Source: Flavobacterium reichenbachii
GTDB lineage: Bacteria > Bacteroidota > Bacteroidia > Flavobacteriales > Flavobacteriaceae
Assembly (NCBI RefSeq): GCF_002217435.1
Contig: NZ_MUHF01000002.1
Span: forward strand, 189,450-253,449
DNA: 64,000 bases
Direction: 5' to 3'
Shown here: positions 38,901-48,339 of the stretch, one piece after another
Position numbering within the stretch: the stretch's first letter is position 1
How the letters are laid out: every line of letters begins with the position of its first letter
Notes under the pieces: generated by a model
Databases searched by the model: none
What the model saw: the letters and a program-made list of their open reading frames with translations, nothing else
Told to the model about the DNA's origin: nothing
Made by a program: the position numbers and the translations under genes

Positions 38901-40691
38901 GCTTCCAATTCTTCGGGAACTTATACAGCGATTTGGACACCAGCAGCAAATCAGTTTTCGCTTACACATACGTTAACCGTTACAGCTACTGCATCAAACG
39001 GAACAACAGATGTAAAAACATATAGTTTTACATTAAGTTGTTCAGGAGCAAACTGTCCAAATTCATTGCCTGTAATTACTTGGAATTCACCATCGAATAC
39101 TACTGTAAACCAAAGTTCTTTTCAAGTAGTGCCAATTTCAGTTTCAGCTGTTGATAGTGACGGATCAGTTTCAGGTGTTACTATTACAATAAACGGAGGT
39201 ACATTTAATATGACAGCCGCCGCAAATAATACCTATACGTATAATTTTACACCATCTGCTTATCAGGATTATCCAGTTGTAATTAAAGCAACCGATAATA
39301 AAGCTGCTGTAACTACATTAAACAATACAATTAAAATTGCTCCAGTGAGCACTAATAGATTCATTCCGCTTCCATCTAAAATTATTTTAGGATATGCACA
39401 CTCTTGGGAAAATACTGCAGCTCCATTTTTATATTTTTCTCAAATGGTGGGAAGTAAGTTTAACGTAGTGGATTATTCTTTTGTAGAAACAGTTAATCGT
39501 GATGGTTATACACCAGTATTAACTACAAATGACACTAGATATTTGACCAATGGAGTCTTCAATAAACAATTGTTGAAAAATGATATAAAATCCTTAAGAG
39601 ATAGCGGTGTTCCGGTTATAGTTTCTATCGGAGGTCAAAATGGTCATGTTGTTTTAGACAATGTAACTCAAAAAAATATTTTTGTTAATGGTCTAAAAGC
39701 AATTATCGACGAGTATCAATTTGATGGAGTTGATATTGATTTTGAAGGCGGATCGATGAATTTTAGTGCAGGAGGTTTAAGAGATATTTCTTATGCGGGT
39801 ATTTCTGCTTATCCAAGATTAAAAAACGTAGTAGATGCTTTCAAAGAATTAAAAGCTTACTACGGCCCTGGATTTTTATTAACTGCAGCTCCGGAAACAC
39901 AATACGTACAAGGAGGATATTCTACCTATACAGATACTTTTGGTTCCTTCCTTCCAATCATTCAAAACTTGCGTAATGAATTAGATTTGTTAGCTGTACA
40001 ATTGTATAATACAGGAGGAGAAAATGGACTAGATAGTCAGTATTATGGTTCAGCTAAGAGAGCAAACATGGTAACAGCCCTAACCGATATGATAATAAAA
40101 GGGTATAATATTGCTACAACAGGAATGCATTTTGATGGTTTACCGCCTTCAAAAGTTCTTATTGCATTACCAGCTTGTCCAAGTGCAGCAGGAAGCGGTT
40201 ATATAACACCGGCAGAAGGAGTTAGTGCTATGCATTATTTAAGAACCGGAACCACTTTTTCAGGAAGAACATACACTATGCAGCCAGGCGGACCATATCC
40301 TTCTTTAAGAGGTTTAATGACTTGGTCTGTAAACTGGGATGCATCTTCTTGTGGTAATTCATCTGAATTATCTAAAGCTTACGCCGCTTATTTTGCATCG
40401 CAGTCTGCAGCAAAAACATTAGCTGCCGATACTATTTCTTCAAAAAACAATGTAGTCATGGCGTATTTTACAAATAATACATTGTCAGTTACAAATGATA
40501 ACCAAGATGTCGCTCAGGTTGAGGTATTCAACTTTATGGGACAAAATCTGGTAAGTCACAGAAATGTTCAGAACAATAAAGAAGTGCTGTTGCAGCATCA
40601 CAGTTTTTCTTCTAAACAATTGTTTTTAGTGGTCGTAACAGACAAAGCAGGAAACAAAAAATCGGTCAAAGTAATGAACTTTTTAAATTAA
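35943..40691 (+). CDS. chiA: Two-domain GH18 chitinase with tandem linker repeats, T9SS-type C-terminus
   Basis: About 1582 residues from the ATG at 35943, where a signal peptide begins (MKHYYRLLFLLLFPLLVSAQ). GH18 domain 1 (about 25-470) has DGFDIDWE with the catalytic acid Glu162. A linker follows with an Ig/CNA-B-like series: about 477-557, two 86-residue units (559-644, 645-730) and two near-identical 106-residue units (732-837, 838-about 935), then Big-like modules. GH18 domain 2 (about 1140-1490) has DGVDIDFE with Glu1268. The last 80 residues resemble a sorting domain (VEVFNFMGQ). This is the layout of the F. johnsoniae ChiA secreted by the type IX system. Confidence 0.95.
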   Translation: MKHYYRLLFLLLFPLLVSAQLAHGKKVVGYYAQWSIYARDFNVPKIDGSKLTHLNYSFYGTTFDPAHPENTKLHCLDTYADFEHMEGGIPWDAPIKGNFYDLKKLKEKYPHLKILISVGGWTKGQDLSPIAASPVARAALAADMANFITTYPFIDGFDIDWEYPLSGGTDGTEVVNGSPVPPQKYSPDDNKNLVYLLKAMRQAMPNKLVTIAAGNNVRNVSKQYLGPNNRAQYGMAEDISTYCDYITYFGYDFGGNWYDKTCYNAPLYASGNTNDPLYGAAQSESLDELTNQYLNVIGFPANKLIMGLPFYGKKFDHVANNGTNPNLPGLFVSAPRDIVPGCTNPQNPIGTWDGSGACERSGSIEICDLVGNPVTNSHAYLDPNTMQVTPAAASAGWVRYFDNTTKVPYLYNSTLKQFISYEDKQSMDLKVQYIKSKNLAGGMIWELSQDTRGSVPNALLNQVDTSFGSIVVGTVSIAGSVKNGSALVSDVTVELRNASNVVLQTVVSTTGNFTFSNLTSGQNYTLTALKATYTFTPVTLSNVTVNQTAVVINGTQPTYTVSGTVLNGTTPVSGVTVTATAGSTVLTAVSNASGLYSVAGLTAGLNFTVTAAKTGFSYTPASTVYNAIDASKTLNFIQGAAVVNYTVSGTILNNAAPVSGVTVTASSSAGNFTAVTNTSGTYSLSLPSGGNYTVTAALTGQTFTPASTVYSNLNADKTLNFAQNTAVSASKISGTVKNGTTPVSGAKVEIVLPWTDNTHNWKSVIAITDAQGKYSFDNSVVAGYTTVTSLKLNSWENGEVAYFPNNLANFAVPANPAVYDFNTNAAAKTAKILAANLISGTVKNGTTPVSGAKVEIVLPWTDNTHNWKSVLATTDAQGNYTFDNSVVAGYTQILSLKLNSWENGEAAYFPNNLTNFAVPTTPTVYDFNRQAVVATKPVVAITAPTASAIAINLGAAINFVATVGLSASDATTISSVVFSLDGQSLTASNSSGTYTAIWTPAANQFSLTHTLTVTATASNGTTDVKTYSFTLSCSGANCPNSLPVITWNSPSNTTVNQSSFQVVPISVSAVDSDGSVSGVTITINGGTFNMTAAANNTYTYNFTPSAYQDYPVVIKATDNKAAVTTLNNTIKIAPVSTNRFIPLPSKIILGYAHSWENTAAPFLYFSQMVGSKFNVVDYSFVETVNRDGYTPVLTTNDTRYLTNGVFNKQLLKNDIKSLRDSGVPVIVSIGGQNGHVVLDNVTQKNIFVNGLKAIIDEYQFDGVDIDFEGGSMNFSAGGLRDISYAGISAYPRLKNVVDAFKELKAYYGPGFLLTAAPETQYVQGGYSTYTDTFGSFLPIIQNLRNELDLLAVQLYNTGGENGLDSQYYGSAKRANMVTALTDMIIKGYNIATTGMHFDGLPPSKVLIALPACPSAAGSGYITPAEGVSAMHYLRTGTTFSGRTYTMQPGGPYPSLRGLMTWSVNWDASSCGNSSELSKAYAAYFASQSAAKTLAADTISSKNNVVMAYFTNNTLSVTNDNQDVAQVEVFNFMGQNLVSHRNVQNNKEVLLQHHSFSSKQLFLVVVTDKAGNKKSVKVMNFLN
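37617..38132 (+). repeat. 86-codon tandem repeat in chiA (two units)
   Basis: Units start at 37617 and 37875, 258 bp apart, each opening with a YTVSGT(V/I)LN pattern and containing PVSGVTVTA. They encode CNA-B/CarboxypepD_reg-like beta-sandwiches. A third, more distant unit precedes them. Confidence 0.75.
38136..38745 (+). repeat. 318-bp near-identical tandem duplication in chiA
   Basis: The segment from 38136 (ISGTVKNGTTPVSGAKVEIV) recurs at 38454, exactly 318 bp (106 codons) later, with only scattered, mostly silent differences. This points to a recent duplication or gene conversion. Confidence 0.92.
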
Positions 40692-40838
40692 TATAAGGAT
40701 TAAAAATTTAGAAATAAAAAGGTGGGAGGGTTAAAATTGAGTTTGGTTATTTATTTTTTAATCTAATTTTTATTTCGAATAAATGCTTTGAATCGAGGTG
40801 ATTTGTTATTTGGTTTTCACTTTGAGGAATGCATTATG

Positions 40839-40870
40839 AACCTGGCAATTTTTATTGCCAGGTTTTTTTA
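40839..40870. terminator. Bidirectional terminator after chiA
   Basis: Perfect 11-bp stem (40839-40849 with 40854-40864), loop of four T, then a T-run. It separates chiA from the converging gene ending at 40868. Confidence 0.9.
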
Positions 40871-41449
40871 TGGTTTGTAGTTGTCATTCCAGTAATAATT
40901 ACGGTCGAAACGACTTTTTAAAAAATCAGTTAATTCTAAAGTTTCAGAATCCAGAATTTGTGATTCGCTGTATTCTAAAGAGTAATTAATATCTAAAATA
41001 TCGATTTCAATACCTTCTTTATCAATATGCCGGCTGTATTTAGAAAAATATAATTCATCATTATCTAAAGGAGGATTTGATTTTTTACCTCTTTTTATTT
41101 CTTGTAATATGATTTCAGATTTAAAATTAGGGATTCGAATAACCTTCTTAAAACTTCCATCTAAGTTAAAAATAACAGCATTGTTCGGATTTGGATAAAG
41201 GATACTATTTTTGAATATTGCAATCACATATTCTAAATTTGCAGTGGGAAAACCTTCAACGGTTCCGTTTTTATCAAAAATATTGATTTCATTTCCATTA
41301 TATTCCCAGGCAATTCCAAACTTTGTTCCTTTTAAAAAATCACTACTTGTATTCTTATCTACTTTATCAAAATAAAATAGATGAGGCTGATAGATATCTA
41401 TTGAAATACTGATACCATTTTCATTCTTTTTTTTCCAGTTTTTAATCAT
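40868..41449 (-). CDS. Hypothetical soluble protein
   Basis: 193 residues, acidic, with beta-rich pattern and no signal peptide or recognised family. It begins IKNWKKKNENGISISIDIYQPH and contains a repeated FDK/FNLDGSFKK turn. It lies 18 bp after a decayed zinc-ribbon gene on the same strand, so the two probably once formed an operon. Its size and composition are like those of immunity-type proteins, but this is only an impression. Confidence 0.6.
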   Translation of the reverse strand: MIKNWKKKNENGISISIDIYQPHLFYFDKVDKNTSSDFLKGTKFGIAWEYNGNEINIFDKNGTVEGFPTANLEYVIAIFKNSILYPNPNNAVIFNLDGSFKKVIRIPNFKSEIILQEIKRGKKSNPPLDNDELYFSKYSRHIDKEGIEIDILDINYSLEYSESQILDSETLELTDFLKSRFDRNYYWNDNYKP

Positions 41450-41467
41450 AAATTGATTTGAGATATT

Positions 41468-41708
41468 CTATTTTTTCGCATTTTTTACAGACCAATTTTC
41501 AGGAATTTTGCCGGTACAATACAATTTCGAATCTACCGCATTTTGAATATTCGATAAATCGTTCTCCTCCCTTATTTTTATCACTTTCATCAAAAGCGAT
41601 ATCCCTGATTTTTAAAGATTCATAATTACAGCTTGGGCAAGAAATTACGACATCAATATTTAACCTGAATTGTTCAACAGCATCCAGCTATTTTTCTCTT
41701 TCTTCCAT
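41468..41708 (-). pseudogene. Decayed small zinc-ribbon gene
   Basis: From the ATG at 41708 the frame gives MEEREK, an in-frame TAG, then LDAVEQFRLNIDVVISCPSC and a second Cys-containing knuckle (SKCGRFEI), before a stop. The neighbouring frame then supplies CTGKIPENWSVKNAKK and a stop at 41468. One nonsense codon and one frameshift therefore interrupt an otherwise coherent reading of about 80 residues with CPxC and xKCG knuckles. Confidence 0.6.
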
Positions 41709-41835
41709 AAATGATTATTTGATGCCTTATTTTACTTTGCAATATTTAATTATACAAGATATTAAAAGGATGTGACAAATAAGCTTCTGATCTGCTTTTA
41801 AATTATATGGAACAAAGTAAATCTATTTTTTTAAG

Positions 41836-41843
41836 TATTTTTG
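41836..41843 (+). promoter_or_regulatory. -7 box for the thioredoxin-like gene (TATTTTTG)
   Basis: Exact TAnnTTTG, 27 bp before the ATG at 41871. This places the in-frame codon at 41841 inside the promoter, so the later ATG is the start. Confidence 0.55.
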
Positions 41844-41870
41844 CTTTTGAAATTATCGCATATAAGCTTC

Positions 41871-42644
41871 ATGAAAAAATTAATCAGCATTATAATCACA
41901 TTTTTAGTTTTCACTTCCTCTTTCAGTCAAAATAAATTCGGAAATCCAGAAGTAAATACAATCCAAATTCAGAAAAATTTTAGCGAATGGTCTGTTTATC
42001 AAGCTAAAAATATAATGCTTTCCAGAGATTTTACAGCTCTTGATGCAGCTTCAAAAGAAATTTCAAAAGAAACATTTCTGGATCAGCTGGCCAATGGAAA
42101 TTTCATTCCAATTAGATTAAAATCTGAAGCAGGAATGTATGTTTATAAGCTATTCAAAATTCAGCCAAAATCAGATACCAGTATAAAAGCAACCATCAAC
42201 CAGATTGGTTTTGATGCTCTTAAGAATTTCGAAATGGAAGGAAAGGCTTTTCCTAAATTTTCTTTTAAAGATTTAGAAGGCAATTTAGTTTCTAATGAAT
42301 CCATGAAAGGGAAAATTATTGTGATAAAATGCTGGTACATACACTGCACGCCCTGTATAAGAGAATTTCCGCAGGTAAATAAACTTACAGAAGAATACAA
42401 AAACCGAAAAGACATTCTATTTATAAGTTTAGCCGAAGATTCTCCGGAACAATTAAAAACATTTTTGGTCAGAAAGCCATTATCATATGCTGTAATTCCA
42501 GATATGAAAATTTACATGAATGAAGCTTTGCAGTTGAATTCATTCCCCACACATTTTATTTTGAATAAAGAAGGTATGATTGTCAAAGTTTTACCCAATT
42601 TTGAAAGTTTAGAAGTGGCGCTGGCAAAAGAAAGTAAACTCTAG
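41871..42644 (+). CDS. TlpA-like thioredoxin-fold protein, exported
   Basis: A 257-residue protein with signal peptide MKKLISIIITFLVFTSSFSQ. The C-terminal half (about 130-257) is a TlpA/ResA-like thioredoxin fold with active site HCTPC inside IKCWYIHCTPCIREFPQVN, where the usual WCxPC Trp is replaced by His, and the cis-Pro loop FPTHFILNKEG. The N-terminal half (about 25-125) is not recognised. It probably acts as a periplasmic disulfide reductase. Confidence 0.85.
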   Translation: MKKLISIIITFLVFTSSFSQNKFGNPEVNTIQIQKNFSEWSVYQAKNIMLSRDFTALDAASKEISKETFLDQLANGNFIPIRLKSEAGMYVYKLFKIQPKSDTSIKATINQIGFDALKNFEMEGKAFPKFSFKDLEGNLVSNESMKGKIIVIKCWYIHCTPCIREFPQVNKLTEEYKNRKDILFISLAEDSPEQLKTFLVRKPLSYAVIPDMKIYMNEALQLNSFPTHFILNKEGMIVKVLPNFESLEVALAKESKL

Positions 42645-42653
42645 ATTTTTTTA

Positions 42654-42820
42654 ACCATATAAGTACATATAATAGATTATAAGTAATGTTGCGTTTAAAT
42701 TTAAAAAAATAAGAAATTATAAGTGTTTAGTTTAAATGTGCTTATATTACTTATATGGTGAATTTTGAAGTTAGTAGATTATAAGTTTAGCTTTAATGAA
42801 CTTATATCACTTACATGGTG
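42654..42820. repeat. Repeated ACTTATATGGTG-type intergenic element
   Basis: accatataagtacatataa (42654-42672) is an inverted copy of ttatattacttatatggt (42742-42759), and a second direct copy is ttatatcacttacatggt (42802-42819). The two direct copies sit in 60-bp units (ttataagt...ggtga, from about 42718 and 42779). It lies between two same-strand genes, upstream of the ABC-F promoter. Confidence 0.7.
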
Positions 42821-42821
42821 A

Positions 42822-44495
<1,674 letters not shown>

Positions 44496-44502
44496 TAAAA
44501 AC

Positions 44503-44538
44503 AAAAATGCCCGTTATGATTATAACGGGCATTTTTTT
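44503..44538. terminator. Bidirectional terminator
   Basis: Perfect 15-bp stem (44503-44517 with 44522-44536), loop gatt, T-run after; separates the ABC-F gene from the converging small gene. Confidence 0.92.
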
Positions 44539-44544
44539 TATGTT

Positions 44545-44715
44545 TTACTTTCTAAAAAATCGGGCGAAAATCCAGATGATAATTGCGATGATAAAAACCA
44601 CAATAAAAATCCCGACTCCCATTCCGGCTTTAAAAATATCTCCAATAACTTCGCAGCTTGTAAATGAAAATAGTATTACGAATACCATTAACAAACGTGT
44701 AATGATTTTTTGCAT
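44545..44715 (-). CDS. Small lipoprotein/membrane peptide, 56 residues
   Basis: The minus-strand ATG at 44715 opens a 56-residue frame MQKIITRLLMVFVILFSFTS-CEVIGDIFKAGMGVGIF..., ending FARFFRK. It has a lipobox-like FTSC at residues 18-21 and a second strongly hydrophobic helix (about 33-52). Similar short proteins are widespread in Flavobacteria, sometimes named 'phosphatidate cytidylyltransferase', which is implausible at this size. It ends 7 bp from the shared terminator. Confidence 0.75.
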   Translation of the reverse strand: MQKIITRLLMVFVILFSFTSCEVIGDIFKAGMGVGIFIVVFIIAIIIWIFARFFRK

Positions 44716-44822
44716 GATTTTGCTGTTTTAAAATTTGAATAATAAAATTACTTCAGGAATCAGGAAAAAATTTTATAGAATTTATGGAAAAAGTTTTATG
44801 ATTTTGAGGACAGTCAAGATTT

Positions 44823-45416
44823 TTATTCTCCAATAGTTCCTGTCTTCACTTCTCCGGCTCGTTTGTAACTCACAGCAATTACGCCGCTTGGTGTAATCGT
44901 ACTTTCTATTAAAGTAAACGCCGACGGAATTGCTCCATCATCAAACAATTTTTTTCCTTTACCCAGAATTATGGGATGAATTTTTAAGGCAAGTTCATCA
45001 ACCAAATCATTTTTAAGCAAAAGTTGTACAAGCGTTGCACTTCCCCAAACTTTAATATCGCCGCCTTCAGAATTTTTAAGTTTTTTTATATCTTCTATGG
45101 TAGAAAGGAATTCAGAGTTTTTCCAATCAGAATTTTGTCGGGTCGAAGACAAAACGTATTTACTGACTTCATTAATTCCCGGCCAGCCTTCTGCATGTTT
45201 CGGCCAATAGTCTTCAAAAATATCAAATGTTTTTCTGCCTAAAAGAATATCCGCAGGTTCCATTTGTTTTTGCATCACTTTTCCATATTCTTCATCTCCA
45301 AAAGGTGCCACCCAGCCTCCATATTCAAAACCGCCCGATGTATCTTCATCAGGTCCGCCTGGCGCCTGCATTACTCCATCGATTGTAATCATCGATAAGA
45401 CAATTATTTTTCTCAT
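44823..45416 (-). CDS. Dihydrofolate reductase-family (RibD C-terminal-like) protein
   Basis: A 197-residue NADPH-type reductase fold: MRKIIVLSMITIDGVMQAPG at the start, LLGRKTFDIFEDYWP in the middle, and WGSATLVQLLLKNDLVDEL, then IHPIILGKGKKLF. This is the RibD_C/YyaP-YwjB group of putative reductases, distinct from true folate-pathway DHFR. Substrate unknown. Monocistronic. Confidence 0.88.
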   Translation of the reverse strand: MRKIIVLSMITIDGVMQAPGGPDEDTSGGFEYGGWVAPFGDEEYGKVMQKQMEPADILLGRKTFDIFEDYWPKHAEGWPGINEVSKYVLSSTRQNSDWKNSEFLSTIEDIKKLKNSEGGDIKVWGSATLVQLLLKNDLVDELALKIHPIILGKGKKLFDDGAIPSAFTLIESTITPSGVIAVSYKRAGEVKTGTIGE

Positions 45417-45547
45417 AGTCGTAAGTTTTTTTGTTTTTCAAATATACTTAAATTGATTGTTTTTTTAGAATAAAAACATGTTAAGTAGCATAAAATGAAA
45501 GTATTGAAAGAAAAAAGCAGACTGTTTTTAAGTTTATAATAGATCAG

Positions 45548-46012
45548 TTAAGTTATTATTTCTAATACTTTTTTCTTTACTATTTCAAGTTCAAATAATG
45601 GAACAGTCGCAAACTGAATTTCTTTACTGTATTTTTTCAGTTCATTAAAAATCATCTCCTTTTCATGCATCAATTTCCATAATACAATTATACTGTCGTC
45701 TTTTTTATAAGAATAAATTTCAAAATCATCTGTGAAAGTAGATCCTATAACGGCATAGTCGGAACGTTTTTTTGACTTAGATTTCAAGACTTCAAAGATT
45801 TCGATCTCATTTCTATTTTCAAGTTCAAAATTGATTTCTTTTGAATTAATAATTTCATCAATTAAAGAAATTAGATAACCATTCAAATAAATTAAATCTT
45901 CACTTGTTCCTAGAAAACTATTTTGCAGCCATAATTTTCCATAACCCATTTTTGGATTATTTTCGTTTGCAATAAGCTCAACAGCAAAAGTCTCTTTGTT
46001 TCCTATTATCAT
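45548..46012 (-). CDS. Imm42-like orphan immunity-type protein
   Basis: A 154-residue acidic soluble protein. The opening MIIGNKETFAVELI...YGKLWLQNSFLGTSEDLIYL recalls immunity protein 42 of polymorphic toxin systems, but I cannot confirm this by search. The neighbours 235 bp upstream on the same strand are DUF4259-like and SMI1/KNR4 proteins, which are also typical immunity proteins. No toxin gene is present nearby. Confidence 0.5.
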   Translation of the reverse strand: MIIGNKETFAVELIANENNPKMGYGKLWLQNSFLGTSEDLIYLNGYLISLIDEIINSKEINFELENRNEIEIFEVLKSKSKKRSDYAVIGSTFTDDFEIYSYKKDDSIIVLWKLMHEKEMIFNELKKYSKEIQFATVPLFELEIVKKKVLEIIT

Positions 46013-46247
46013 ATTTTATTTAGAATAATTACTTTTTGTTCACTTTAAGTTGAATATATTTTGCAGTACAGCCATCAGTAATCTAAACATTTGAAGCAGT
46101 AGTCAATACTTTGTTTATGTGGTCGTTAAAGATGTCTGTTAACGTTCTTAAGATTGGCAAGGTTATGAACTTATGAGCTGATTATTTTCTGTCAAATTGT
46201 AAATTTTTTACGAACGTAAATACGAGTTTACCGCAAAAATCAATATT

Positions 46248-47120
46248 TTACAACCAGTGCCATTTTGTCCATTTGCTTAATTTTATTTTAGTTTTTGGTT
46301 TTCCATATAACTTTTCATCATTTTCTTTATTTGGCACTATTTGCAAAAGTTGATTCCAAGGAATTCCTCTAAAACTATTTCCAATTTTGTATTCTCTATA
46401 TAGTTTAAGATTGCCAATTGTTTCAAACTCTATTTTTTCTCTTTTAAAATCTACAGCAGTAACCATTCCAATTTGAGAAATATCATTAACCTCAATTTTA
46501 ATTTTGCCAAATTTAGCAAGCAAATGATTTACATCTTTTTCTCTTTTTATATAAACTTCTGCTTCTTTGAAATCATTAATTGTTGGTTTTTCAATTTTGC
46601 TTATATCGGTTAATGCTATAAAATTTGCACCAATTTCTGTATTTTGTTCGTCTGTTAATACTAAAGCACCTCCATAATTCCCATCAATCATTTTAAAAAT
46701 GAAGCAATCCCCTTTTTTAAATATCGAATTATAATATTTTGTTATAACTATTTTTTTAGCAGTTTTTTTCTCTGTTTGGAGTTTTGTTAGAAATTTATTT
46801 AAATCAATTTCACGTTGTTTGATATCAACATCAGTTGCTTCTAACTCTTTCCAGATTAAAAGGTCACTTTTAGATTCTATTATCTTTTTTATTTTTTCTA
46901 ATAGTGGATTCTCTAATTGTTTGCATTCCCATTGACACAAAGCCAAAGCAAACCAAAAATTATTTGAATCGCTTTTGTTTTCGATTAATTCTTTGTTTTC
47001 TGTAACTAATTGATCAGAGATTTCTTTGACAGATTTTCCTTCATTGTACAACTTAAAAAAGTCATCATATATATCTGACGAAGTGTCGTTTGATTTAATT
47101 CCTGTTCCCCAAGTTCCCAT
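46248..47120 (-). CDS. DUF4259-like protein
   Basis: A 290-residue protein whose start MGTWGTGIKSNDTSSDIYDD matches the MGxWGxGxxxND opening of the DUF4259 family, found in immunity-rich loci. The N-terminal half (1-120) is helical; the second half is beta-rich with KKGDCFIFKMIDGNYGGAL, like small transcription- or cargo-recognition domains. The gene is 45 bp downstream of the SMI1/KNR4 gene on the same strand. Confidence 0.7.
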   Translation of the reverse strand: MGTWGTGIKSNDTSSDIYDDFFKLYNEGKSVKEISDQLVTENKELIENKSDSNNFWFALALCQWECKQLENPLLEKIKKIIESKSDLLIWKELEATDVDIKQREIDLNKFLTKLQTEKKTAKKIVITKYYNSIFKKGDCFIFKMIDGNYGGALVLTDEQNTEIGANFIALTDISKIEKPTINDFKEAEVYIKREKDVNHLLAKFGKIKIEVNDISQIGMVTAVDFKREKIEFETIGNLKLYREYKIGNSFRGIPWNQLLQIVPNKENDEKLYGKPKTKIKLSKWTKWHWL

Positions 47121-47165
47121 AAATTGTTTTTTGTGTCGTTATAATGTATTAGTTATAAGACGGTT

Positions 47166-48119
47166 TTAATCCTTGTATGTTTGCATTACCTTTTCTAACT
47201 CAATTTTATTTTCCTTATTAAATGGTATTTCTAAAAAAATCCAATCTACATTCGATAAAAATTGTTGAAACTTTTTCTGTATTATTGACTTTACAAAATT
47301 GGAATTATCTTGAAAAGAATCTACTCCAATTCTTAGATGAATATCAATAACATAATTAAATTCTTTGTTATTTTGGAAAAGAAATGTGTTACTCAAAAAT
47401 TGATTTGGTGTCAATTTAACATATGCTGACAGACTTGCATTTAACTTAAATACTCCATAATACCATTTTTCGAAGTTGTACCAGCCATAACCATCATCTG
47501 TCTTTATTTCAAGTTGCAGGTCAAGTGATTTTTCAATCAATTCAGAAATTTTCTCAATAGACTCATTTGACTTTAAACCAACATAATATGAAGTTGATTC
47601 ATAGCCATAATAAACTAAGTTGCTGATTAATTCATCATAGGATTTTAATCTTATTCTCTCTTCGTAGCCATCTTCGGCATACTCTAATTCAAAATATACA
47701 ATTTCGGGTATTTCATATTCGTTTTCAACATTATAACCATAGTCAAAACACAATATTGTATGACCGCCCATATTTGAAAGAATAGGAAGTCTGTCTAAAT
47801 ACAGAAAATTTGTATTTGTAGAACTTTCTAATTTCTCTTTATCCATGTATTCTAATAAAACATCCTTTAAGGTCTTATACCCATTGTGATTAATTATTGG
47901 ATCAAAAGTAGCGTCATTACATAAAAGTTCGTTTACTTCTCCGTTATAATTCAAGGCACTTTTCCATAAATGACCACCATTTTGTAGCTTCATATGTTCT
48001 CTGTAAAGTTCTGGAAATTTAAAACCAATTTCGATTTCTTTTTGAACGATTTGCTCTTCTGTTCTTCCAATGGTTTGTTCACTAAAACCTTTTGCAGGCT
48101 GTTTCCAAATATCTTTCAT
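47166..48119 (-). CDS. SMI1/KNR4 (SUKH-1) family protein
   Basis: A 317-residue protein with the SUKH fold in residues 10-180: RTEEQIVQKEIEIGFKFPEL, YREHMKLQNGGHL, then LPILSNMGGHTILCFDYG and SYDELISNLVYYG. The rest (about 190-317) is not assigned. SUKH proteins are commonly immunity proteins in bacterial toxin systems. It stands first in a minus-strand row with the DUF4259-like and Imm42-like genes; no toxin is visible. Confidence 0.82.
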   Translation of the reverse strand: MKDIWKQPAKGFSEQTIGRTEEQIVQKEIEIGFKFPELYREHMKLQNGGHLWKSALNYNGEVNELLCNDATFDPIINHNGYKTLKDVLLEYMDKEKLESSTNTNFLYLDRLPILSNMGGHTILCFDYGYNVENEYEIPEIVYFELEYAEDGYEERIRLKSYDELISNLVYYGYESTSYYVGLKSNESIEKISELIEKSLDLQLEIKTDDGYGWYNFEKWYYGVFKLNASLSAYVKLTPNQFLSNTFLFQNNKEFNYVIDIHLRIGVDSFQDNSNFVKSIIQKKFQQFLSNVDWIFLEIPFNKENKIELEKVMQTYKD

Positions 48120-48253
48120 ATCATTACCTTATTGATGTTAAGGTTTTTGTCTAATAAATACTGCCAACTCTTTGTATAATAAATATAGAAATAAGTTACT
48201 AGTGCTAAAATATCTATAAAAAGTATAACTTTTATTATTAAAGACTTCTCAAA
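48116..48253 (-). CDS. Possible remnant of a small membrane protein upstream of the SUKH gene
   Basis: A minus-strand frame ends at 48116 with its stop overlapping the SUKH start as ATGA. Its last 46 or so residues include a hydrophobic helix (IIKVILFIDILALVTYFYIY) and look protein-like. Upstream it runs into the pyrR promoter region, so the true start is unclear and the gene may be truncated. Confidence 0.3.
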   Translation of the reverse strand, partial: FEKSLIIKVILFIDILALVTYFYIYYTKSWQYLLDKNLNINKVMI

Positions 48254-48307
48254 ACCAAAAAAAAATATTTCCCCACCCAACACCCCAACAAATAAATTCT
48301 GATTTCG

Positions 48308-48315
48308 TATATTTG
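48308..48315 (+). promoter_or_regulatory. -7 box for pyrR (TATATTTG)
   Basis: Exact TAnnTTTG, 24 bp before the ATG at 48340. Confidence 0.65.
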
Positions 48316-48339
48316 CCCAACCAAACATCACACTTAATT

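Noticed and set aside
46013..46247. Spacer between the Imm42-like and DUF4259-like genes as a hidden gene
   Set aside because: No frame of useful length on either strand and no RNA signature.
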